Shown: positions 57,784 through 64,000 of the stretch, in pieces
Layout of the letters: each line of letters starts with the position of its first letter
Numbering within the stretch: position 1 is the first letter of the stretch
DNA from: Undibacterium sp.
GTDB taxonomy: Bacteria > Pseudomonadota > Gammaproteobacteria > Burkholderiales > Burkholderiaceae_D
Assembly (NCBI GenBank): GCA_030645915.1
Contig: JAUSNO010000010.1
Location: 62,001 to 126,000, forward strand
Length of the DNA stretch: 64,000 nucleotides
Direction of reading: 5' to 3'
Made by a program: the position numbers and the translations under genes
The notes under the pieces: generated by a model
Told to the model about the DNA's origin: nothing
Database searches by the model: none
What the model saw: only the letters and a program-made list of their open reading frames with translations

Positions 57784-58650
57784 TTAGCTCAACAAGAAAT
57801 TTCTAGCGATGGCAATTTGCTCAGGCTGCACAAAAGTGGGGGCATGACCCACGCCTGCAATTTCAATCAATTGCGCATGTGGCCCGCGTTGCGTCATTTC
57901 TTGCGCCGCTGATATGCTCAATAAATCGGAATCGCCACCGCGCACCAACAGCGTTTGGCATGTAATGGCATCATAAGCTTTCCAAAGCATAGCTTGTGCC
58001 GCCACCGCCAGCTCCGGAGTAATCGCCTTAACAGGAACGGACAGGTTCAAATCATAATGCCGTATCCACTTTCCATCCTGGTTTTTCTTTAATACGTCGG
58101 CCGCCAACTTATGCCATTGCGCCTCAGTATGCGCCCCAAACGAGATGGACACTTCACGTATATACGCTGCAGCTTCGTCGAACGTATCAAAACGTACATC
58201 CTGACCGATATAGTCACCAATACGCGCAATCGCCTCTAAATTCAAGGATGGCCCTACATCATTTAATATCAACTTCCTGATGGGGTTATTTGGCATTGAT
58301 GCCAATCCCATGCCGATTAAACCGCCCATGGAGGTACCAAACCAATCAACCGTTTCCACGTCCAATCGCGCCAGCAAAGTCACCATATCACTCACATACT
58401 GGGGAACTTGATAAAACTGAGGATTAGGCAGGCTATCAGACTGGCCACGCCCAACTATATCGGGGCAAATCACCCGATAATGATCAGATAGCGCTTGAGC
58501 CAAGACGTCAAAATCATCTGAAACACGAGTAATGCCGTGCACGCACACCAGAACATTGGGATTATCGAAATCGCCCCACTCTTTGTAAGAGATTCGATGT
58601 AATCCAGCAGGAGAAAGACACTGCACTGACTTGCGTTTGACTTGCATCAT
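57784..58650 (-). CDS. Alpha/beta hydrolase
   Basis: A 288-residue soluble hydrolase. The oxyanion region is VCVHGITR (about 35-42), nucleophile S107 in GTSMGG, acid D probably in RGGDSDLLS, and His in GVGHAPTF. Typical of esterases and C-C hydrolases; the true substrate is unknown. It lies upstream of ridA-relA on the same strand but separated by 228 bp including the 40-bp palindrome. Confidence 0.88.
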   Translation of the reverse strand: MMQVKRKSVQCLSPAGLHRISYKEWGDFDNPNVLVCVHGITRVSDDFDVLAQALSDHYRVICPDIVGRGQSDSLPNPQFYQVPQYVSDMVTLLARLDVETVDWFGTSMGGLIGMGLASMPNNPIRKLILNDVGPSLNLEAIARIGDYIGQDVRFDTFDEAAAYIREVSISFGAHTEAQWHKLAADVLKKNQDGKWIRHYDLNLSVPVKAITPELAVAAQAMLWKAYDAITCQTLLVRGGDSDLLSISAAQEMTQRGPHAQLIEIAGVGHAPTFVQPEQIAIARNFLLS

Positions 58651-58798
58651 TACTACCTTTCGAACTGATATTCAACATTCCCCAGTATTTTTACTAGGGT
58701 GGATAGTCTGACATTTTACTGTTCGTTGGGATTAAAATCATCGAAGAATTGATCAATCATAATTTCTTTACATAAATAACAATTTTACAGGAGTCATC

Positions 58799-59593
58799 AT
58801 GCAAGCTCACCCACTCAAAGACAAGACCGCACTGGTCACCGGCTCCACCTCGGGAATTGGCTTAGGCATCGCCAGATCATTAGCGGCGGCGGGCGCCAAT
58901 ATTGTATTCAACGGCTTTGGCGACCTCAATGAAATCAGCGCACTAAGAGCCGCAGTTGAGCAGGAATTCGGCGTCACCACAGCCTACCATGGTGCAGATA
59001 TGGGTAAGCCAGAACAAATCACGGCGATGATGGTGGAAGCATCCAAACAATTTGGCGGTATTGACATCCTCGTTAACAATGCCGGCATACAGCACGTGGC
59101 AAATATTGAAGATTTTCCGGTTGACAAATGGGATGCCATCATTGCCATCAACTTGAGCTCCGCCTTCCACACGACACGTCTGGCATTGCCAGGCATGAAA
59201 GCAAAAAACTGGGGGCGAATTATTAACCTCGCTTCGGTGCATGGCCTGGTTGCCTCAGCGCAAAAATCAGCTTACGTTGCTGCAAAACATGGCTTGGTTG
59301 GCTTTACCAAATCGACCGCGCTTGAAACCGCGCAGACCGGCATTACGTGCAACGCCATTTGTCCGGGCTGGGTATTGACGCCACTGGTACAAAAACAGGT
59401 GGATGCACGTGCAGAGAAAGATGGTGTCAGCAACGAAGTTGCCAAAAAATTGCTTTTGGCCGAGAAACAGCCGTCGGGCGAATTTGTCACTCCGGAACAA
59501 CTTGGTGCATTGGCAGTGTTCTTTTGTAGTGATGCTGCAAATCAGATACGCGGCGTGGCATGGAATATGGATGGCGGCTGGGTGGCACAATAG
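58799..59593 (+). CDS. hbdH: D-3-hydroxybutyrate dehydrogenase
   Basis: An SDR enzyme oxidising 3-hydroxybutyrate to acetoacetate with NAD+. The 264-residue protein has TGSTSGIGLGIA (14-25), NNAG at 93-96, and the catalytic S146, Y159 and K163 (SAYVAAKHG). The following segment CNAICPGWVLTPLVQKQVDARAE with the C-terminal QIRGVAWNMDGGWVAQ is characteristic of HBDH. An AGGAG ribosome binding site precedes ATG 58799. Works after PhaZ in PHB use. Confidence 0.92.
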   Translation: MQAHPLKDKTALVTGSTSGIGLGIARSLAAAGANIVFNGFGDLNEISALRAAVEQEFGVTTAYHGADMGKPEQITAMMVEASKQFGGIDILVNNAGIQHVANIEDFPVDKWDAIIAINLSSAFHTTRLALPGMKAKNWGRIINLASVHGLVASAQKSAYVAAKHGLVGFTKSTALETAQTGITCNAICPGWVLTPLVQKQVDARAEKDGVSNEVAKKLLLAEKQPSGEFVTPEQLGALAVFFCSDAANQIRGVAWNMDGGWVAQ

Positions 59594-59603
59594 ATTAAAT
59601 AGG

Positions 59604-59638
59604 CAAAAAGGGCGGAAAACCTTTCCATTTCGCCCTTC
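59604..59638 (+). terminator. Likely terminator after the hydroxybutyrate dehydrogenase gene
   Basis: Outer stem AAGGGCG/CGCCCTT with an inner GGAAA/TTTCC hairpin. The T-rich tail begins 6-8 bases later, so the signal is moderate. Confidence 0.5.
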
Positions 59639-59690
59639 TGGTTCTATATTTAGTCACCATCAATTTCATTTTCTTATCAAGGAGATTGCC

Positions 59691-60230
59691 ATGTCTCAAA
59701 TGACCAAAATACTTATGCTGTCTGTGCTGTCAGGATCACTTTTTAATGGCAGCGCCCATGCCGCAGGAAAAATGAAGCCTGGGTTATGGGAAATGAGCAT
59801 GCAATCAGACGCCATCAAGGCCATGCCCAAAATGCCGCCAGCGCAAATGGAACAAATGAAGAAGATGGGTATCAAAATGCCAATGATGCAGGACGGGGCA
59901 ATGAAGACCTCCGTTTGCATCAGCAAAGAAATGGCAGAACAGAATCATCCGTCGGCGATGCAAAAAAATCAGGCTGGTTGCAAGCCACAAAATATTGCGC
60001 AGAGCGGCAATGATTTTTCGATGGAGCTCATCTGTGATAGCCCTGAACTCAAAGGCATAGGAACCATCAGGGGAAGCTATAACGGCAGCGACAGTGTGAG
60101 GTCGACCTATGATTTCAAGGGCACATCGCACAATAATCCCGTCACTCAACACATGGAAACTACGGGGAAATGGCTGTCTCCCGACTGCGGCGACATCAAG
60201 CCCGCCAGTGACTATCAGAAGAAAAAATAG
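59691..60230 (+). CDS. Exported Met-rich DUF3617 protein
   Basis: A 179-residue protein with a Sec signal (VLSGSLFNGSAHA, cleavage near residue 24). The mature part begins GKMKPGLWEMSMQSD, the DUF3617 pattern, and has four Cys likely forming disulfides (SVCISKE, AGCKP, LICDSP, SPDCGD). Residues about 45-70 are Met-rich (MPKMPPAQMEQMKKMGIK). Periplasmic, function unknown. AAGGAGA precedes ATG 59691. Confidence 0.85.
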   Translation: MSQMTKILMLSVLSGSLFNGSAHAAGKMKPGLWEMSMQSDAIKAMPKMPPAQMEQMKKMGIKMPMMQDGAMKTSVCISKEMAEQNHPSAMQKNQAGCKPQNIAQSGNDFSMELICDSPELKGIGTIRGSYNGSDSVRSTYDFKGTSHNNPVTQHMETTGKWLSPDCGDIKPASDYQKKK

Positions 60231-60341
60231 AGGGAGTATCTGAAAAATACGTTAAATACGCACGTCAATATTGCGTTAAAAAGCAATATGACCATATACT
60301 CATCTCCAGTATATAGATGCAAGCGACTAAATTACCATTAA

Positions 60342-60379
60342 AAAAAGCGCATGACAGCTAAGCTGTCATGCGCTTTTTA
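60342..60379. terminator. Bidirectional terminator with 18-bp perfect stem
   Basis: AAAAAGCGCATGACAGCT and its reverse complement flank a single A. It serves the convergent DUF3617 and CoA-transferase genes. Confidence 0.9.
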
Positions 60380-60395
60380 CCGAACAGCACCAATA

Positions 60396-61037
60396 TTAAG
60401 CGATAGCGCTCACATCCAATGCCGCTTCAGTCTTGGCGATAATTTCTTCTTTAGTGACACCACTGGCCAACTCAATCAATTTCAGACCTTGTGGCGTCAC
60501 ATCAATGACTCCAAGATCAGTAATGATGCGATTGACTACGCCCACCCCGGTCAGCGGCAAATCGCAAGCCTTAAGTATCTTGTGCGCATCACCCTTGGCG
60601 ACATGCTCCATCAAGACCACGACACGCCCGACACCAGCCACCAGATCCATGGCGCCGCCCATGCCTTTAACCATCTTGCCCGGGATCATCCAATTGGCCA
60701 GATCACCGGTCTGACTCACTTGCATCGCGCCTAAAATAGCCAGATTGATTTTGCCACCGCGAATCATGGCAAACGAATCTGCGGAACTAAATATCGACGA
60801 TCCCGGTAAAGTTGTGACAGTTTGCTTGCCGGCATTAATCATATCGGCATCCACTTCCGCTTCTGTCGGAAAAGGGCCAATGCCAAGTAAGCCGTTTTCG
60901 GATTGCAGCCAAACATCCATTCCCTTTGGCACATGATTAGCAACCATCGTCGGCAATCCGATGCCAAGGTTCACGTAAAAGCCATCCTGCAATTCTTGTG
61001 CCGCACGCGCAGCCATTTCATCACGATTCCATGCCAT
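60396..61037 (-). CDS. scoB: 3-oxoacid CoA-transferase subunit B
   Basis: The catalytic beta subunit, 213 residues, of succinyl-CoA:acetoacetate-type CoA-transferase. The glutamate that forms the CoA thioester is E47 in [22 protein letters not shown] and [15 protein letters not shown] match family I transferases. It follows the alpha subunit by 43 bp on the same strand. Converts acetoacetate, formed by hydroxybutyrate dehydrogenase, to acetoacetyl-CoA. Confidence 0.94.
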   Translation of the reverse strand: MAWNRDEMAARAAQELQDGFYVNLGIGLPTMVANHVPKGMDVWLQSENGLLGIGPFPTEAEVDADMINAGKQTVTTLPGSSIFSSADSFAMIRGGKINLAILGAMQVSQTGDLANWMIPGKMVKGMGGAMDLVAGVGRVVVLMEHVAKGDAHKILKACDLPLTGVGVVNRIITDLGVIDVTPQGLKLIELASGVTKEEIIAKTEAALDVSAIA

Positions 61038-61080
61038 GTTAATTTTCCTGTCTATATGTTCTGAGAATAATACGGCGTTC

Positions 61081-61779
61081 TTATGAAGGGCGAACAGTAC
61101 GCTGCTCTATGCGTTTTTCTGGATTCGCATTGACAACGATACGCTGCACATAAATACCCGGCGTGTGGATCTCATCAGGATCAAGGTCTCCGATTTCAAC
61201 CAGCACTTCAACTTCTGCCACGGTAATTTTCCCCGCCATTGCGACGTTAGGATTGAAATTGCGGGCAGTTTTACGGTAAACCAAATTACCGGCCTTATCC
61301 GCCTTGTAGGCTTTCACCAAAGACACGTCAGACACCAGCGAGCGCTCCATGACATATTGCTGGCCATCAAACTCACGGATCTCTTTACCCTCTGCCACGA
61401 TCGTACCAACACCTGTCTTGGTAAAGAAGGCTGGAATCCCGGCTCCGCCAGCGCGCAATTTCTCGGCTAACGTCCCTTGCGGCGTAAATTCCAGCTGCAA
61501 CTCGCCCGCCAGATATTGGCGTTCAAATTCCTTGTTCTCCCCTACATAAGATGAGATCATTTTTTTTATCTGTCTTGTTGTAAGCAATTGCCCCAAACCA
61601 AATCCATCAACACCCGCATTATTTGAGATTGCAGTCAGATTTTGTACGCCGGAGTCACGCAAGGCCGCAATTAAGGCCTCAGGTATACCGCATAAGCCAA
61701 AACCCCCGACGGCTATCGTTTGTCCGTCTTTAACAATACCTGCCAATGCCGATGCCGCGTCAGGATATACCTTGTCCAT
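61081..61779 (-). CDS. scoA: 3-oxoacid CoA-transferase subunit A
   Basis: The 232-residue alpha subunit. [20 protein letters not shown] then [17 protein letters not shown] (CoA-binding glycine-rich loop), [17 protein letters not shown] and [16 protein letters not shown] are typical. First gene of the scoAB pair; divergent from the PAS-LuxR regulator gene 264 bp away, which may control it. Confidence 0.94.
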   Translation of the reverse strand: MDKVYPDAASALAGIVKDGQTIAVGGFGLCGIPEALIAALRDSGVQNLTAISNNAGVDGFGLGQLLTTRQIKKMISSYVGENKEFERQYLAGELQLEFTPQGTLAEKLRAGGAGIPAFFTKTGVGTIVAEGKEIREFDGQQYVMERSLVSDVSLVKAYKADKAGNLVYRKTARNFNPNVAMAGKITVAEVEVLVEIGDLDPDEIHTPGIYVQRIVVNANPEKRIEQRTVRPS

Positions 61780-62043
61780 AACCGTCCTTTTTTCTGTGTA
61801 AATTTTTATCTGGAGTCAAGCTGAAAAAGTGCAACAATTTCAGTTCTGGCGCACAGCATAGGATGCTATGCTGATGCGCGCAATACCGTAAAACTACCTG
61901 ATTATATTCACTCTTTAACACCGTGTGTTGATGAGTAAAGCATGATATAAATCGTGGCGTCATGAAAACCCAGGCAGCCGTAAAAACAGTCGCAAAAATA
62001 ATCACAATGATAGCCACATAAAAAAAGAGACTCCAAGAACATC

Positions 62044-62604
62044 ATGAACGCAGCGCATGCCATTAACTTTGAATCTATTTTCCAACATGCTCCTGTCGGC
62101 ATGTGCGTCTCGCAAAACCGCATCATTCGCGCATGCAACGATGATCTGGCACGCATGTTCGGCTATGAAAAAGAAGGCTTGCTGGGGCAATCCTTTCTGG
62201 TTCTTTATCCTACTCCGGATGAGTTTGAACGAACCGGTGCCAGAATTACGCCCATCATGAATACCAAAGGCTGCTATTCCGATGAGCGAATCATGAAACG
62301 CGCAAATCAGGAGCTCTTTTGGTGTCATGTCTCAGGGCGCGGTCTACATAAAGAAGATCCGCATGCGGCGGGCATCTGGACCTTTGAAGACTTAAGCTCC
62401 AAGCGCGCAGTGTCGGCAGAACTAACCCCGCGCGAGCGAGAAATTGCGGCTTTGCTAGTCGAAGGAAAAACCAGCAAAATCATTGCCCGACAAATCAATT
62501 TAAGTCCAAGAACAGTTGAAATGCACAGGGCCAAACTGATGCGTAAGTTTAGCGCCTCAACCTCAAGTGAACTCGTCCATAAGTTATTAAGAATTGCCAA
62601 TTGA
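62044..62604 (+). CDS. PAS-LuxR transcriptional regulator
   Basis: A 186-residue regulator. Residues about 8-120 form a PAS domain (FEHAPVGMCVSQNRIIRACNDDLARMFGY-like start at FQHAPVGM, then the C-terminal WTFEDLSSKR). Residues about 125-185 are a LuxR HTH: LTPREREIAALLVEGKTSKIIA, then LSPRTVEMHRAKLMRKF. No receiver domain and no transmembrane segment, so it probably senses a cytoplasmic ligand or redox signal. Divergent to scoAB, the best guess for its target. Confidence 0.88.
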   Translation: MNAAHAINFESIFQHAPVGMCVSQNRIIRACNDDLARMFGYEKEGLLGQSFLVLYPTPDEFERTGARITPIMNTKGCYSDERIMKRANQELFWCHVSGRGLHKEDPHAAGIWTFEDLSSKRAVSAELTPREREIAALLVEGKTSKIIARQINLSPRTVEMHRAKLMRKFSASTSSELVHKLLRIAN

Positions 62605-62721
62605 TTGCGGCAACTTAATCACAAAAATCCCCTTGAAAAATGATGCTTCAGGTGACTTTACATGCCATCAACGATGATCTTCTGCCGGCATGCAAATTTT
62701 TCGTCAACTGTATTTACTTAA

Positions 62722-63498
62722 TCACTGGGCGCTCATTCCGTCATCGGCAGTGACGATCGTGCCGTTTAAAAAACGCGACTCTTCTGCTGCCAGCAACAAC
62801 AAAAGCCCGTCAAGATCCTCTGGAACACCGACACGTTTTCTAGGTAACATCTCAATCAACTTCTTACCCTGATCACTGTTGAAATGTTCTGCATTGATTT
62901 CAGTAGAAATATAGCCAGGGCAAATGGCATTGACATTGATTCCGAACTTACCCCATTCAACCGCCATCGACTTCGTCATATGAACGACAGCCGCCTTGCT
63001 GATGCAATAAATTCCAATTTGAGGCAGCACACGCAGACCAGCAACCGACGCAATATTAATGATGCGATGTTGTTTTTTATGGTCACCTTTATAGCGGGCG
63101 ATCATTCTTTTCGCAGTCTCTTGCGCCACAAAAAAAGCGCCGCGTTGGTTGGTATCCATCACGTAAGCATAATCTTCCGGGGTGACATCGACCAGTCTTT
63201 GCGTGGTCGACACTCCAGAATTATTGATCAGAATATCGATAGGCCCCGCTTCTGTTTCAGCGTGTGCAATTGCAGACTTGATGCTGGCATAATCGGTGAC
63301 ATCTAAAGCAACAACGTGCGCAGCGCCACCTTCAGCTTCGATTTCAGCACGCAATTCTTTGAGTCTGTCTATGCGACGTGAAGCCAACACAACCTGCGCC
63401 CCAGCCTGCGCCAGAATTTTTGCAAAACGAGCGCCGAGACCGCTGGAGGCACCAGTAACAAGTGCGATTTTTCCTTCAAAATTAACTTCGATTCCCAT
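62722..63498 (-). CDS. Short-chain dehydrogenase/reductase
   Basis: A 258-residue classical SDR. TGASSGLGARFA cofactor motif (15-26), NNSG at 92-95, and catalytic S151, Y164 and K168 (YCISKAA). The basic ASRRIDRLKEL after the second strand suggests NADP(H). Start ATG 63498 has GGGAG nine bases upstream. Substrate unknown; next to an ETF-ubiquinone oxidoreductase gene, which would fit acyl-CoA metabolism. Confidence 0.88.
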   Translation of the reverse strand: MGIEVNFEGKIALVTGASSGLGARFAKILAQAGAQVVLASRRIDRLKELRAEIEAEGGAAHVVALDVTDYASIKSAIAHAETEAGPIDILINNSGVSTTQRLVDVTPEDYAYVMDTNQRGAFFVAQETAKRMIARYKGDHKKQHRIINIASVAGLRVLPQIGIYCISKAAVVHMTKSMAVEWGKFGINVNAICPGYISTEINAEHFNSDQGKKLIEMLPRKRVGVPEDLDGLLLLLAAEESRFLNGTIVTADDGMSAQ

Positions 63499-63801
63499 CT
63501 GTTTCTCCCACAATATTTTTTGAATAATCGTACTACTCTAAATGACCAGCTATGATGACATAGCCGCTATGAATCCGTTTCATATATTGCAAATATCCTT
63601 CGTTTCTAAGCGCTGCCAGAGCTAACAAGCATGAAAATACTGCATCTTGTGCACCTCTCTGCGATAATTCTTCTATTTACTTGTTCGCCAACAAAAATGC
63701 TATTAAAAAACACCCTACTTGCAGATTGCAGTCACAGCATATACCATGCTCATTATAAATAAGCACGTTCGTTCGTAAATTTTAAAAAAGAGATTTAAGC
63801 C
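63499..63801. other. Divergent AT-rich promoter region
   Basis: About 300 bp between the SDR gene and the ETF-ubiquinone oxidoreductase gene. It should hold promoters for both; no hairpin, repeat or gene stands out. Confidence 0.6.
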
Positions 63802-64000
63802 ATGACAGCTACGACACAAAGCCTCATAGAACAATACGGTCCGCGCGATGCGATGGAATACGATGTAGTCATTGTCGGCGGCGGTCCTGCCGGCCTATCA
63901 GCCGCCATTAAGCTAAAACAGCTGGCAGCAGAAACCGGCCGCGAGGTCTCGGTCTGTGTACTTGAAAAAGGCGGCGAACCTGGTGCACACATACTCTCTG
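63802..64000 (+). CDS. Electron transfer flavoprotein-ubiquinone oxidoreductase, N-terminal part (cut by window edge)
   Basis: The first 66 codons are present: MTATTQSLIEQYGPRDAMEYD, then the FAD motif VVIVGGGPAGLSAAIKLKQL and CVLEKGGEPGAHILS, typical of ETF-QO, which passes electrons from ETF to ubiquinone during acyl-CoA oxidation. The iron-sulfur domain lies outside the window. A short AAAGAGA site precedes ATG 63802. Confidence 0.93.
   Translation, partial: MTATTQSLIEQYGPRDAMEYDVVIVGGGPAGLSAAIKLKQLAAETGREVSVCVLEKGGEPGAHILS

Overview
This window looks like chromosomal core DNA of a betaproteobacterium of the order Burkholderiales, probably Oxalobacteraceae-like (an inference from gene content and order, not a database match). 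Pointers are tig-clpP-clpX-lon, thrS-infC-rpmI-rplT-pheS-pheT-ihfA-merR, tsaB-rimI-udg-DUF1853, rnfB-nth, relA with a ridA-type gene, hopanoid-type squalene genes hpnC/hpnD/hpnE, and a polyhydroxybutyrate depolymerase with 3-hydroxybutyrate and acetoacetate utilisation genes. Base composition is only moderately GC-rich and intergenic DNA is AT-rich. I see no prophage, insertion sequence, integron or CRISPR array.

Layout. 1-5 kb: protein quality control (lon, cut by the left edge, then clpX, clpP, tig and tRNA-Leu, all on the minus strand). 5-9.4 kb: an RND efflux pump and its lipoprotein adaptor. 9.7-15.4 kb: hpnC, then three inserted genes (small lipoprotein, M24-type peptidase, divergent three-repeat lipoprotein), then hpnD-hpnE. 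15.5-17.6 kb: a LytS/LytTR-type two-component pair. 17.7-19.9 kb: a large beta-lactamase-fold protein with an extra N-terminal domain and a membrane C-terminus. 20.5-27.1 kb: radA, an LplT-type transporter, the tsaB operon with a degenerate uracil-DNA glycosylase, a thioredoxin-like protein, and two identical tRNA-Arg/terminator units. 27.2-37.2 kb: kup, tRNA-Ser, lysC, DUF1415, rpiA, a YihE-type kinase, a YecA/SEC-C protein, an acyl-CoA-binding protein, a hydroxyacid dehydrogenase and an Na/H antiporter. 37.6-45.4 kb: fdxA with a ferredoxin-NADP reductase, phaZ, rnfB, nth, a nitroreductase, DUF1841, two cytochromes c and a MoxR ATPase. 45.5-53.7 kb: the translation block ending with tRNA-Val. 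53.9-64 kb: a cation efflux protein, relA, ridA, a hydrolase, 3-hydroxybutyrate dehydrogenase, a DUF3617 protein, CoA-transferase subunits, a PAS-LuxR regulator, an SDR enzyme and the start of an ETF-ubiquinone oxidoreductase.

How genes work together. phaZ, the hbdH-type dehydrogenase and the scoAB pair could take stored PHB to 3-hydroxybutyrate, acetoacetate and acetoacetyl-CoA. hpnC, hpnD and hpnE together make squalene for hopanoids. fdxA and the adjacent reductase form a likely electron-transfer pair.

Most interesting regulatory signals. The thrS 5' leader encodes an unannotated 16-residue threonine-rich peptide with a ribosome binding site, overlapping one terminator-like hairpin and followed by a second. 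This looks like a ribosome-mediated attenuator for threonyl-tRNA synthetase. A family of about 80-bp intergenic palindromic elements occurs at four places, all outside genes. Other large palindromes lie at 57663-57702, 20207-20281 and 34752-34815. Also notable are an AUA start codon for infC and a tRNA-Val(GAC) with C in place of the near-universal U33.
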